Shown here piece after piece: positions 49,171 through 58,291 of a stretch of DNA of 64,000 bases. A program made the translations under genes and the position numbers. The notes under the pieces were generated by a model. It was not told where the DNA came from, did no database searches, and saw nothing but the letters and a program-made list of their open reading frames with translations. Location of the stretch: assembly GCA_000472185.1 (NCBI GenBank), contig AVDB01000001.1, positions 1 through 64,000 of the forward strand, read 5' to 3'. Every line of letters starts with the position of its first letter. The stretch's first letter is position 1. This stretch comes from Rhodobacteraceae bacterium HIMB11 (lineage in GTDB: Bacteria; Pseudomonadota; Alphaproteobacteria; Rhodobacterales; Rhodobacteraceae).

Positions 49171-49653
49171 ATGACATTTCTTCGCGCAATATTGGTTCTT
49201 ATTTTCACGACCACATACGTTGTTGCCCAAGATACTGCGGGACAATTCGGATCATTGGCTGAAGATAGCAGTCAACCGATCGAGGCGAAGGCTGACAAAA
49301 TGGAAATAGACGAAGAAACGGGTCAAATCCAGATGTCTGGAGCTGTCGAAATTATTCAAGGGCTCACAAAATTAACCGCTGCGTTTGTTCGAATTGAATA
49401 CACTGAGGATCAGAGTGACATAGAAACAATTTACGCATCTGGCTCGGTCTACTTAGAGAGTTCTGGCGATGTCGCCAAAGGTGACGAGGCAACATATCAA
49501 TTGTCCGAGAACATGATTTATTTGAACGGCAATGCAATGCTGCTGCAGGCGGGCAATACACTGAATGCTGAGAACATTGAATTGAACACAGACACTGGAT
49601 CGGCTGTGATGACAGGCCGCGTGTCCACAACGTTAATCCCAGGGGGTAATTGA
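49171..49653 (+). CDS. lptA: LPS transport periplasmic protein LptA
   Basis: A 160-residue periplasmic protein with a signal peptide (cut near VVA-QD) and an OstA domain (IEAKADKMEIDEETGQIQMS, LNAENIELNTDTGSAVM). It forms the bridge that carries lipopolysaccharide across the periplasm. The ATG at 49171 is preferred to the adjacent TTG. The end overlaps or nearly meets lptB. Confidence 0.9.
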   Translation: MTFLRAILVLIFTTTYVVAQDTAGQFGSLAEDSSQPIEAKADKMEIDEETGQIQMSGAVEIIQGLTKLTAAFVRIEYTEDQSDIETIYASGSVYLESSGDVAKGDEATYQLSENMIYLNGNAMLLQAGNTLNAENIELNTDTGSAVMTGRVSTTLIPGGN

Positions 49654-49655
49654 CG

Positions 49656-50414
49656 TTGGCCGAAGCAACATTAAGCGAAGTATCATCAGACTCTGGGCTA
49701 ACCATTAAAGGCCTCAGAAAAAGCTACAAAAAACGCACAGTGATCCATGATGTGTCCATGCAGTTGCATCGCGGGGAAGTTGTTGCACTGCTTGGACCAA
49801 ACGGATCTGGCAAAACCACAACCTTTTATTCGATTGCTGGTTTGGTCAACCCTGATGGCGGCCAAGTTAAAGTTGACGGTGTGGATGTTTCTACCCTGCC
49901 CATGTATCGCCGCGCTCGACTAGGCATTGGATATTTACCCCAAGAGGTGTCCATTTTCCGCGGACTAAGCGTTGAAGACAATATATCAGCAATATTGGAT
50001 GTTTCAGAACCTGATCGCCACACCCGCCGCGAACGATTAGAAGAATTGCTTGGCGAATTTTCTATTGAACATCTAAGACGAACATCTGCCGTTGCCTTAT
50101 CTGGTGGGGAACGCCGACGCGTCGAAATTGCCAGAGCGCTGGCCGCAAAGCCCAAATATCTGTTATTGGACGAACCCTTTGCTGGTGTTGATCCGATTTC
50201 AGTCAGCGACATTCGTGATTTAGTTTCGGACCTAAAAACGCGTGGTATTGGTGTTCTGATTACGGATCACAATGTGCGAGAAACCTTGGAAATCGTGGAT
50301 CGTGCATACATCCTACATGATGGTAAAGTTCTTATGTCGGGAACCGCCGACGAAGTTGTTTCAGATGCAAACGTGAAACGTGTTTATCTGGGTGATAATT
50401 TTAAAATCGTTTGA
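49656..50414 (+). CDS. lptB: LPS export ABC transporter ATPase LptB
   Basis: A 252-residue cytoplasmic ATPase that powers LPS export. Walker A GPNGSGKTT, Q-loop region YLPQEVSIFRGL, signature LSGGERRRVEIARAL and Walker B YLLLDEPFAGVDP are complete. No ATG is available: TTG 49656 lies nine bases after AGGGGG, while TTG 49650 is closer and overlaps the lptA stop. I prefer 49656. Confidence 0.92.
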   Translation: MAEATLSEVSSDSGLTIKGLRKSYKKRTVIHDVSMQLHRGEVVALLGPNGSGKTTTFYSIAGLVNPDGGQVKVDGVDVSTLPMYRRARLGIGYLPQEVSIFRGLSVEDNISAILDVSEPDRHTRRERLEELLGEFSIEHLRRTSAVALSGGERRRVEIARALAAKPKYLLLDEPFAGVDPISVSDIRDLVSDLKTRGIGVLITDHNVRETLEIVDRAYILHDGKVLMSGTADEVVSDANVKRVYLGDNFKIV

Positions 50415-50442
50415 TCCAAATCATAAAAATTCGATCTTAAGG

Positions 50443-50472
50443 TTGACACAAGGCCCCTTCGTCGCCTTCTAT
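50443..50472 (+). promoter_or_regulatory. Possible promoter for hpf-ptsN
   Basis: TTGACA (50443-50448) and TTCTAT (50467-50472), 18 bases apart, about 165 nt upstream of hpf. An overlapping TATAAA is spaced too far. A tentative match to a housekeeping promoter. Confidence 0.35.
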
Positions 50473-50487
50473 AAAGTGGTAGAGAAG

Positions 50488-50516
50488 TTTTCTAGGCGAG
50501 TCTTTTGCCCAGAAAA
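50488..50516 (+). other. Hairpin in the hpf leader
   Basis: TTTTCTAGGC and GCCCAGAAAA pair over ten positions with one mismatch around a nine-base loop, just downstream of the possible promoter. It is not a terminator. It could affect the stability or translation of hpf mRNA. Confidence 0.4.
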
Positions 50517-50634
50517 TGGATGTAAACGTCCCCTCTTGTTCTCTTCCATTTCCTGATACGGACGTCCACTACGCCCGAGATGTGGTAATGCCTTTGGGCA
50601 CGTGGTTGTTTCGTGAATTATTAAAGGAGTTACA

Positions 50635-51198
50635 ATGCGTTATCAAATTTCTGGAATGCATATCGATATCGGTCAAGCCCTACAAACTCATGTCAAAAAC
50701 GAACTTGGTGATGCGGTCATCAAATACGCCGAGCGACCGACTGACGCAAATGTCGTATTCTCAAAAAGTGGGCACGAATACGTGTGTGAAACAACGGTAC
50801 ACTTATCGACTGGCCTAACTGCGCAGGCCAAAGCGTCTAATCCAGAAATATATTCCGCATTTGATAGTTGCTGCGAGAAAATGGAAAAACAACTGCGCCG
50901 CTACAAACGCAGACTAAAGGACCACCACAAAGAACGCCCAAACCCAGTTGAACTCTTGGAAGCTTCCTCGTATATCCTTGCCTCAGATGATGCAAACGAG
51001 GATTCGGAGCCCGATTCACTGCAACCTATAATCATCGCTGAGATGGAAACAAAAATTCCTTCTATCTCTGTCGGTGAAGCGGTCATGCAGCTTGAATTAT
51101 CAAGTGCTCCGTTTTTGATTTTTAAGAACGAGGGCAAACAAAGCGTAAATGTCGTTTATCGTCGCGATGACGGAAACGTAGGTTGGATAGAACCTTAA
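50635..51198 (+). CDS. hpf: Ribosome hibernation promoting factor, long form
   Basis: A 187-residue ribosome-binding stasis factor. The N-terminal S30AE domain (MRYQISGMHIDIGQALQTHV to KMEKQLRRYKRRLKDH) is followed by a linker and the C-terminal dimerisation domain (ISVGEAVMQLELSSAPFLIF) of long HPF, which pairs ribosomes into 100S particles. GGAG precedes the ATG. It sits between lptB and ptsN; rpoN, found between lptB and hpf in many proteobacteria, is not here. Confidence 0.94.
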   Translation: MRYQISGMHIDIGQALQTHVKNELGDAVIKYAERPTDANVVFSKSGHEYVCETTVHLSTGLTAQAKASNPEIYSAFDSCCEKMEKQLRRYKRRLKDHHKERPNPVELLEASSYILASDDANEDSEPDSLQPIIIAEMETKIPSISVGEAVMQLELSSAPFLIFKNEGKQSVNVVYRRDDGNVGWIEP

Positions 51199-51236
51199 AT
51201 CCTATCCATAGTTACGCTTGGGGGAATTAAGTTTCT

Positions 51237-51701
51237 ATGGAATTGTTTGATTTGCTAAAGCCTGAAGCGGTCCGAGTAATCACCGCCGCTTCAAGCAAAA
51301 AACGCCTTTTGCAAGATGTCAGCGAAGTTGCAAATATCTCGTACGGGTTTGAGCAGTCACTTACATTAGACGCGCTTGTTGAACGTGAATCATTGGGACC
51401 AACGGGTGTGGGCAATGGCGTTGCACTTCCTCACGCTCGCCTCGCAGACGCAAACCGCGTTTGTGGGACATTTGTTTTGCTAGAGAAGCCAGTGGACTTT
51501 GGTGCCGCAGATCGCCAACCCGTGGACATCGTGTTTTCCCTGTTTGCGCCTGAAAATGCGGGTGTTGAACATCTAAAGGCGTTGGCCCTTGTGTCCCGAA
51601 CCCTGCGTGATAACAGCGTCTGTTCTAAGCTGCGCGCGAACACGGATGCTGGAACGCTGTATACGATTTTGACGGAAGCTTATCGTACTCAAGCAGCGTA
51701 A
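51237..51701 (+). CDS. ptsN: Nitrogen-regulatory PTS EIIA protein
   Basis: A 154-residue EIIA-Ntr, phosphorylated on the histidine in GVGNGVALPHARLA (about residue 64). It senses PTS phosphate flow and regulates potassium and nitrogen processes by protein contact. The C-terminus shares 13 bases with the convergent remnant at 51689. Its location just after hpf is a conserved link. Confidence 0.93.
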   Translation: MELFDLLKPEAVRVITAASSKKRLLQDVSEVANISYGFEQSLTLDALVERESLGPTGVGNGVALPHARLADANRVCGTFVLLEKPVDFGAADRQPVDIVFSLFAPENAGVEHLKALALVSRTLRDNSVCSKLRANTDAGTLYTILTEAYRTQAA

Positions 51702-51967
51702 TCGCCAAACCCGAAAATTTCATAATCTTTTGTGTAGATCGCCTTGGCCTTGGCCTCTGATGCTGGGTCGTAAATTTGATCAAAGGACAAATCTACAGGA
51801 TCCACAATATCGTCGTTGAGTGTTGTTTGAGAGTGCCACTGTGTATTCGCGATGAATGATAACACAGACATCAACTCCGTCTCACGAATGACAAAATCAG
51901 GCGGCACAATTTGCGCTACACTTGCTACACTAGCAAAGAACACGGTTTGCGCCCTGTGGATTAACAT
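51689..51967 (-). pseudogene. C-terminal remnant of a sulfotransferase-like protein
   Basis: A 92-residue frame whose last 70 residues (from DFVIRETELMSVLSFI to IYTKDYEIFGFG) look like the C-terminus of NodH-type sulfotransferases, ending with the usual Tyr-x-x-Asp-Tyr..Phe-Gly-Phe. The PAPS-binding N-terminal part is missing. It overlaps the cysQ stop, so it could still be translated. Also possibly a small unrelated gene; the match is by eye. Confidence 0.4.
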
Positions 51968-52764
51968 AATTTAACCTTGGGTGACATAACGACAAAGAAC
52001 GGGTTTTCAAATCCATTTTTGCCGTACATCAACGGGACCTGCGTGCCGAAATCAAGTACCTGACCACCAGCACCAAGTACAACCGCATGCCCTGCTGCGG
52101 TATCCCATTCCATCGTGCGCCCTAACCGTGGGTAAAAATCTGCTTCACCAGATGCAACCAAGCAGAATTTAAGCGATGAACCTGCACCGGTCATATCTTT
52201 TATCTGGTATCTTGAAATATAATCTTCCGTCGCCTGATCGCGATGGGATTTTGAGGCAACAACCGTTAGGGCAGAATTATCCGCAGCACTTACTGAAAGC
52301 ACGTTGGTTTCACCAATTTGCCCAACACGATGGGCCCCCAACTCTTCGACTGTCTGACCATTTTCGTTAGTATAAAACAATCGACCGATCGCAGGCGCAT
52401 AAACAACACCCAAGGTAGGAACCCCATTTTCCACAAGAGCGATATTTACCGTGAATTCTCCGCGACGTTTTATGAATTCTTTTGTCCCATCTAAGGGGTC
52501 TACAATAAAAAACGTAGTGGCTGTTACTTTATGAGTGTTAGACTGCTCTTCGGTGACAAGCGCTGTTTTAGGAAAATTCTCCATTAAACCTGCTGAAATA
52601 ATCTCATCGGCTGCGCGATCTGCCCTTGTAACGGGGCTATCATCGGATTTGGTATCAACTCCGAAATCACCCGAGTCATACACCTTCATAATTTCGTTAC
52701 CAGCTTTCAAAGCGAGATCACGAATTACAGAAACGATATTTGCGTAGTCCAAGTTGCAACCCAT
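51961..52764 (-). CDS. cysQ: 3'(2'),5'-bisphosphate nucleotidase CysQ
   Basis: A 267-residue magnesium-dependent phosphatase of the inositol monophosphatase superfamily that recycles PAP to AMP during sulfate assimilation. Metal-site motifs are LVTEEQS, IVDPLDGTKEF and TMEWDTAAGHAVVLGAGG. PAP is also the by-product of sulfotransferases, which fits the downstream sulfotransferase remnant. ATG 52764 begins MGCNLDYANI. Confidence 0.93.
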   Translation of the reverse strand: MGCNLDYANIVSVIRDLALKAGNEIMKVYDSGDFGVDTKSDDSPVTRADRAADEIISAGLMENFPKTALVTEEQSNTHKVTATTFFIVDPLDGTKEFIKRRGEFTVNIALVENGVPTLGVVYAPAIGRLFYTNENGQTVEELGAHRVGQIGETNVLSVSAADNSALTVVASKSHRDQATEDYISRYQIKDMTGAGSSLKFCLVASGEADFYPRLGRTMEWDTAAGHAVVLGAGGQVLDFGTQVPLMYGKNGFENPFFVVMSPKVKLC

Positions 52765-53572
52765 TTAAATTTCTTTCTTCGCCACCGTTTAAGAAAAAAG
52801 GAAGTAACGCTCTGTTTTCCTCAAGGAATAGGAAACTTTCCACTGTACTGATGCAAGAGTTAGTTCAGACACATAATTCTTGCAACAACCAAACAACCAT
52901 CATCGGTTAGCTCTATGCCGCAAATGTGTTGAATAGTCCTGAACAGTGTCGTTAGCGAAATACGTCGATCTCATACAATTCCATTGATGTCTATCTTTTC
53001 ATCGATTTTGCGAATGACGTTATCCGCACCAGCGTTTCTGTCAATGTTCCACAGTTGGGAGTGTACGGCGTGACGATTCGCACTATTTTCGTTCTACGTA
53101 CCGTAAGCGGTTTTTCCTATTCTTATAGCATACATAATTGCCAGTCACTGCCAGACAGATCGCCAGCCATATTCGATCGAAACACATTGTTTCATGCTAT
53201 TAACCAGTTATGCAGATTTAAGATCTCTCAGTGACGCACAATACAACCGGTCCTTAGAGCATCTGTTAAAACTAACGTTCACGTTTCATATTTGCTAAAA
53301 TGTACAGAACAAAATACATGAAAAAAGTCGGGATCAAGCTTGGTTGAATCGCTGTAGTCCACATAACCACCGGTAGAAATCTATCCAATAAGTCAAATTT
53401 CATCAATTAAGCTTGAAACTATTGCCCCCAAAGCTTGCAGTTGCGCAAATGCCTGCCTATATACCCGCTGTCGTGGTCGGAACGATGAAAAACTCGGACA
53501 CACGATAACGCGGCGCTAATGCCATAATGGGTTCGCGTTGCATTATATCGCCTAATTGAGAAAGGGATCAAA
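52765..53572. other. Long gene-free interval upstream of dnaK
   Basis: About 800 bases with no ORF I can support on either strand. It holds a heat-shock-like promoter near its right end. A 40-codon open stretch on the minus strand (about 52971-53090, ending RKIDEKIDINGIV) looks coding but has no start codon and no family I know; it might be a gene fragment. No tRNA or repeat was found. Confidence 0.5.
53434..53463 (+). promoter_or_regulatory. Probable heat-shock promoter of dnaK-dnaJ
   Basis: CTTGCA (53434-53439) and CCTATATA (53456-53463) are 16 bases apart, close to the alphaproteobacterial RpoH pattern; the same bases also fit a weak sigma-70 site. It lies about 110 nt before the dnaK ATG. 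No CIRCE element is seen, pointing to RpoH rather than HrcA control. Confidence 0.5.
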
Positions 53573-55483
53573 ATGGGAAAAGTTATTGGTATCGATCTGG
53601 GTACGACAAACAGTTGTGTTGCTATCATGGATGGCTCTCAACCACGCGTGATTGAAAACGCAGAAGGCGCACGTACAACGCCGTCAATCGTTGCATTTGC
53701 AAATGACGAACGCCTTGTTGGTCAGCCTGCAAAACGTCAGGCCGTTACAAACCCGTCAAACACAGTGTTTGGTGTGAAACGTCTGATTGGCCGCCGCGTG
53801 GATGACGCCGATTTGGCAAAAGACCTGAAGAACCTCCCCTACAATGTTATCAATGGCGGTAACGGTGATGCATGGGTTGAGGCGCAGGGCGACAAATATT
53901 CTCCTTCACAAATTTCTGCTTTCACCTTGCAAAAGATGAAAGAGACAGCCGAAAGCTATTTGGGTGAAGAGGTCACGCAGGCCGTAATCACTGTGCCAGC
54001 ATATTTCAACGATGCACAGCGTCAGGCAACAAAAGATGCGGGTAAGATCGCAGGCCTTGAAGTGCTGCGTATCATCAACGAACCAACAGCCGCTGCTTTG
54101 GCCTATGGTTTGGACAAAAAAGAAACAAAAACAATCGCTGTTTATGACCTTGGCGGTGGTACGTTCGATGTAACCATCTTAGAAATTGACGACGGTCTAT
54201 TTGAGGTGAAATCAACGAATGGTGACACTTTCTTGGGTGGTGAAGATTTTGACATGCGCATCGTCAACTACCTTGCAGAAGAGTTCAAAAAAGAAAATGG
54301 TGTTGATCTGACACAAGACAAAATGGCGCTACAGCGTTTAAAAGAAGCTGCAGAAAAGGCCAAGATCGAATTGTCATCTGCAAGCCAAACTGAGATCAAC
54401 CAACCGTTCATCTCAATGGATGGTGCAACAGGGCAGCCGTTACACTTGGTTCTAAAGCTGACACGCGCGAAGCTAGAGTCATTGGTTGGTGATCTGATCA
54501 AAGCGTCAATCAAACCATGTCAGGCGGCATTAAAGGACGCGGGCCTTACAACATCAGATATTGACGAAGTCGTCTTGGTCGGCGGTATGACACGTATGCC
54601 AAAGGTTATGGAAGAAGTGTCCAAGTTCTTTGGCAAGGAACCGCATAAGGGCGTAAACCCAGATGAAGTTGTTGCGATGGGCGCGGCAATTCAGGCGGGT
54701 GTTTTGCAGGGCGATGTCAAAGATGTTGTTCTACTTGACGTAACCCCATTGTCTTTGGGTATCGAAACTCTGGGCGGTGTGTTTACGCGCCTGATTGACC
54801 GCAACACAACTATCCCAACGAAAAAGTCACAGGTATTCTCAACAGCCGAAGATAACCAAAACGCTGTAACAATTCGCGTATTCCAAGGCGAACGCGAAAT
54901 GGCAGCTGACAACAAAATCTTAGGCCAATTCAACCTAGAAGACATCCCACCAGCACCGCGTGGTATGCCACAGATCGAAGTGACCTTTGACATCGACGCG
55001 AACGGCATCGTGTCTGTTTCTGCGAAAGACAAAGGAACCGGCAAAGAGCAAAACATCACAATCCAGGCCTCCGGCGGATTGTCAGATGATGACATCGATC
55101 GCATGGTTCGCGAGGCCGAAGAGAACGCAGATGCGGATAAGGCACGTCGCGAATTGATCGAAGCCAAGAACCAGGCGGAGAGCTTGATTCATGCAACTGA
55201 AAAATCAATCGAAGAGCATGGTGATAAGGTTGATCCATCCACCATCGAAGCGATAGAATTGGCCGTTGCCGCATTGAAAGACGAGCTTGAGAATGAAAAT
55301 GCCGATAAAATTAAATCTGGCATTCAGAACGTAACCGAAGCGTCTATGCGCCTTGGTGAAGCGATCTATAAGGCAAGCCAAGAGGGCGATGATCAAGGTC
55401 CGATGGATATGGGCCAAGAGGACGGCGGGGACGATGACATCCTTGATGCGGACTTTGAGGACCTAGGCGACGACAAACGCTAA
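53573..55483 (+). CDS. dnaK: Molecular chaperone DnaK (Hsp70)
   Basis: The 636-residue Hsp70. The ATPase domain has [25 protein letters not shown] and [13 protein letters not shown]; the linker [14 protein letters not shown] leads to the substrate domain and a glycine/aspartate-rich tail ending [23 protein letters not shown] precedes the ATG. It is followed by a strong hairpin and dnaJ, and ClpB of this window is its usual partner. Confidence 0.98.
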   Translation: MGKVIGIDLGTTNSCVAIMDGSQPRVIENAEGARTTPSIVAFANDERLVGQPAKRQAVTNPSNTVFGVKRLIGRRVDDADLAKDLKNLPYNVINGGNGDAWVEAQGDKYSPSQISAFTLQKMKETAESYLGEEVTQAVITVPAYFNDAQRQATKDAGKIAGLEVLRIINEPTAAALAYGLDKKETKTIAVYDLGGGTFDVTILEIDDGLFEVKSTNGDTFLGGEDFDMRIVNYLAEEFKKENGVDLTQDKMALQRLKEAAEKAKIELSSASQTEINQPFISMDGATGQPLHLVLKLTRAKLESLVGDLIKASIKPCQAALKDAGLTTSDIDEVVLVGGMTRMPKVMEEVSKFFGKEPHKGVNPDEVVAMGAAIQAGVLQGDVKDVVLLDVTPLSLGIETLGGVFTRLIDRNTTIPTKKSQVFSTAEDNQNAVTIRVFQGEREMAADNKILGQFNLEDIPPAPRGMPQIEVTFDIDANGIVSVSAKDKGTGKEQNITIQASGGLSDDDIDRMVREAEENADADKARRELIEAKNQAESLIHATEKSIEEHGDKVDPSTIEAIELAVAALKDELENENADKIKSGIQNVTEASMRLGEAIYKASQEGDDQGPMDMGQEDGGDDDILDADFEDLGDDKR

Positions 55484-55500
55484 GTCATTGATCGAACGAC

Positions 55501-55529
55501 GCGCCGGCCTGATACTATCGGGTCGGCGC
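55501..55529 (+). other. Hairpin between dnaK and dnaJ
   Basis: Fourteen bases on each side (55501-55514 and 55516-55529) pair with two G-U pairs and no mismatch, leaving a tight central loop around CT. No T run follows, so it is not a typical terminator. It may protect dnaK mRNA and lower dnaJ output. Confidence 0.65.
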
Positions 55530-55554
55530 AAGTATTCTGAAGGAGGCGCAATCG

Positions 55555-56691
55555 GTGTCTAAAAAAGATTACTATGATGTGCTGGGGATCGCGCGGGGCG
55601 CGTCTGCAGATGAGATCAAGAAAGCCTTTCGCAAAAAAGCCAAAGAACTTCATCCTGACCGCAATGCTGACAATCCAAACGCAGAAGCGCAATTCAAAGA
55701 AGCCAATGAAGCCTACGATGTGCTGAAAGACGCGGATAAAAAGGCGGCCTACGATCGTTATGGTCATGCTGCATTCGAAGGCGGAATGGGTGGTGGTGGA
55801 CCACGCCCTGGCCAAGGCGATTTTTCCAGTGCGTTTTCAGATGTTTTTGACGATTTATTTGGCGATTTTATGGGCGGCGGACGTGGCGGTGGCCGCAACC
55901 GCGCAACACGTGGTGCGGATTTACGCTATAATCTGCGCATCACGTTGGAAGAAGCGTTCAACGGTCTTCAAAAAACGATAAATGTTCCAACATCTGTCGC
56001 TTGCGACGAATGTAATGGCAGTGGTGCCGAAGGTGGTTCAGAACCCGCAACCTGCCCAACATGTGCAGGGATGGGTAAAGTGCGCGCAACCCAAGGATTC
56101 TTTACGGTTGAACGTACCTGCCCAACATGTTCGGGTGCCGGTCAGATCATTAAAAACCCATGCAAGTCCTGCCACGGTCAGGGCCGCAAAGAAAAAGATC
56201 GCGCGCTGAGTGTGAACATCCCTGCGGGTGTCGAAACAGGCACACGCATTCGCCTGTCTGGCGAAGGCGAAGCAGGATTGCGTGGCGGGAGTACAGGTGA
56301 TCTCTATATCTTTATCGAAGTGGACGAACATGAAATCTTTCAGCGCGATAGCATAAACCTCTATTGCCGTGTCCCTGTTTCAATGGTGACAGCCGCATTG
56401 GGAGGCGACATCGAAGTTCCGTCAATCGACGGCGGCCGTAGCCGCGTGAAAGTACCGATGGGCAGCCAATCTGGCCGCCAAATGCGCCTGCGCGGCAAAG
56501 GTATGCCAGCGGTCCGCTCTAGTCAGACTGGCGATATGTTCATTGAATTGTCCGTTGAAACACCCGTCAATTTGACCAGCAAACAAAAAGAACTACTGCG
56601 TGAGTTCGAGGAACTTTCCGAAGAAAATAGTCCCGAAAGCTCAAACTTTTTCTCGTCTGTGAAATCCTTTTGGGATTCTATGAAGGGCTAA
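55555..56691 (+). CDS. dnaJ: Molecular chaperone DnaJ (Hsp40)
   Basis: A 378-residue type I Hsp40. Order: J domain with the HPD motif (LHPDRNADN), Gly/Phe-rich linker, the zinc domain with four CxxCxGxG-type repeats ([32 protein letters not shown]) and the C-terminal substrate domain. Start is GTG 55555 with AGGAGG eight bases upstream. Terminator at 56712. Confidence 0.97.
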   Translation: MSKKDYYDVLGIARGASADEIKKAFRKKAKELHPDRNADNPNAEAQFKEANEAYDVLKDADKKAAYDRYGHAAFEGGMGGGGPRPGQGDFSSAFSDVFDDLFGDFMGGGRGGGRNRATRGADLRYNLRITLEEAFNGLQKTINVPTSVACDECNGSGAEGGSEPATCPTCAGMGKVRATQGFFTVERTCPTCSGAGQIIKNPCKSCHGQGRKEKDRALSVNIPAGVETGTRIRLSGEGEAGLRGGSTGDLYIFIEVDEHEIFQRDSINLYCRVPVSMVTAALGGDIEVPSIDGGRSRVKVPMGSQSGRQMRLRGKGMPAVRSSQTGDMFIELSVETPVNLTSKQKELLREFEELSEENSPESSNFFSSVKSFWDSMKG

Positions 56692-56711
56692 TTTACCTAA
56701 AAGACCAAAAT

Positions 56712-56736
56712 ACCGGCTCACTTGGGCCGGTTTTTT
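56712..56736 (+). terminator. Terminator after dnaJ
   Basis: ACCGGC / GCCGGT stem around an eight-base loop followed by six T, 20 nt after the dnaJ stop. Confidence 0.8.
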
Positions 56737-56851
56737 CATATAACCGTGTTATTCCTTTTTGCGCATCTAAAAGCAATCTCATGTGAATTAATATATGTCC
56801 GGATGAATGGATATAGCGAATTATAGGGAGCGCAGTATTTGCCGCATTCAG

Positions 56852-56932
56852 CTAAGCTTCTTTTAACTCTAACAAACGCTCTGCTGCCAAACGCGCACGG
56901 CGTTCTTCGGCAAGTTTTGTGGCAATATCCAT
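56852..56932 (-). pseudogene. N-terminal remnant of a sensor histidine kinase
   Basis: A 26-codon ORF reading KLAEERRARLAAERLLELKE, the N-terminal helix common in Rhodobacterales hybrid sensor kinases. A TAG replaces the Glu expected next (EA-stop-LNAANTAL), after which the similarity stops within ten residues; no kinase core is present. It lies between dnaJ and the thiolase gene. It could also be a genuine tiny gene. Confidence 0.4.
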
Positions 56933-56992
56933 AGATTACTGCGGCGGACAAAGGCCCAATGGCATCTTTGTCCAACCAAAATGAAAAATTCT

Positions 56993-58168
56993 TTAAAGCG
57001 TCTCGATCGCGATCGCGATTCCCTGACCGCCGCCGATACACATCGTAATAAGCCCTTTGCCACCCCCGATGCGTTCAAGTTCGTAAAGCGCCTTAATCGT
57101 GATGATACACCCCGTTGCGCCCACTGGATGACCGAGTGCAATCGCGCCGCCATTAAGGTTCACTTTGGCAGGATCAATTCCCAACCCTTTGTTCACTGCC
57201 AATGCTTGTGCTGCAAATGCCTCGTTACTTTCGATGACGTCAAAATCACCAATTGATAGGCCCGTTTTCGCCATCAGATTTTCAACCGCTGGAATGGGGC
57301 CTATGCCCATGACCTCGGGGCGGACACCGGCATGTGCATATCCAAGAACCCGTGCGCGTGGTTTTAATCCTGATTTGTCCGCAGCTGTTGCTGTCGCCAA
57401 AACAATCGCAGCCGCACCGTCATTGATGCCACTTGCGTTGCCTGCTGTGACAGAACCATCTTTTTGGAAAACGGGCCGCAGTCCTGCCAACGCTTCGGCC
57501 GTTGTTGCTTTGGGATGTTCATCGCGCAGGAATGGAACCATGTCGCGTTTGACTTTAACATCCACAGGAGTGATTTGACTGTCAAAATATCCTGCCTCAA
57601 TCGCCGCCGCCGCACGGTTTTGTGATTCCAATGCAAAGGCATCTTGCGCCGCACGGGAAATATCGTGTTCTGCAGCCACATTTTCCGCAGTCACCCCCAT
57701 GTGACCTGTTCCAAAGGGACAATTCAGCGCCCCCAGCATCATGTCCAATGTGCGTATGTCGCCCATTTTAGCACCCCAACGTTGGTTGGGCACGATGTAG
57801 GGCGATCGGCTCATATTCTCGGCACCACCTGCAAGGGCAAAATCCGCATCCCCCAGCATAAGCGCCTGAACCGCTGATACAATCGCCTGCGCGCCAGAAC
57901 CACATAGACGATTCACATTCATGGCAGGCGTGGTATCTGGAATGCCTGCTTGCATGGCCGCAACGCGGCTTAGGTACATGTCTTTGGGCTCCGTGTTAAT
58001 CACGTGACCGAATACAACCTGGCCAATTTGCCCGCCTTCAACACCAGCGCGTTCAAGCGCGGCCTTCGCCGCAACAGTGCCCAATTCAATTGGGGGCGTT
58101 GCCGCCAATGATCCACCAAACGTGCCGATTGCGGTCCGTGCCCCATCCAAAATAACGATGTCGGTCAT
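56993..58168 (-). CDS. Acetyl-CoA C-acyltransferase (thiolase)
   Basis: A 391-residue thiolase of the PhaA/BktB type that condenses or cleaves acyl-CoA. The nucleophilic Cys is in VNRLCGSGAQA, the His in GGAIALGHPVGATG and the second Cys in MCIGGGQG. Such enzymes start polyhydroxybutyrate synthesis or act in fatty-acid breakdown; no phaB or phaC adjoins, so the direction is not settled. It is a single gene, divergent from the epimerase. Confidence 0.93.
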   Translation of the reverse strand: MTDIVILDGARTAIGTFGGSLAATPPIELGTVAAKAALERAGVEGGQIGQVVFGHVINTEPKDMYLSRVAAMQAGIPDTTPAMNVNRLCGSGAQAIVSAVQALMLGDADFALAGGAENMSRSPYIVPNQRWGAKMGDIRTLDMMLGALNCPFGTGHMGVTAENVAAEHDISRAAQDAFALESQNRAAAAIEAGYFDSQITPVDVKVKRDMVPFLRDEHPKATTAEALAGLRPVFQKDGSVTAGNASGINDGAAAIVLATATAADKSGLKPRARVLGYAHAGVRPEVMGIGPIPAVENLMAKTGLSIGDFDVIESNEAFAAQALAVNKGLGIDPAKVNLNGGAIALGHPVGATGCIITIKALYELERIGGGKGLITMCIGGGQGIAIAIETL

Positions 58169-58291
58169 ATTCGCTCCTTCAGTCTTATTGTGCCCACTAT
58201 GCTCAACTCATCCACAATGTCAGTTGGAACGTGTCGTCATTTCTGCGCATTTTCTGCTTGTAACTTAGTACCTGTCATACAAATTAGAAGC

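Noticed and set aside
53412..53431. CTTGAAA with CCCCCA as the dnaK heat-shock promoter
   Set aside because: The spacing of about six bases is far too short; the CTTGCA/CCTATATA pair downstream fits better.
56736..57041. 101-residue minus-strand frame upstream of dnaJ's terminator
   Set aside because: It overlaps the 3' end of the thiolase gene and a terminator and has no sensible composition; only the short kinase-like helix in another frame is supported.
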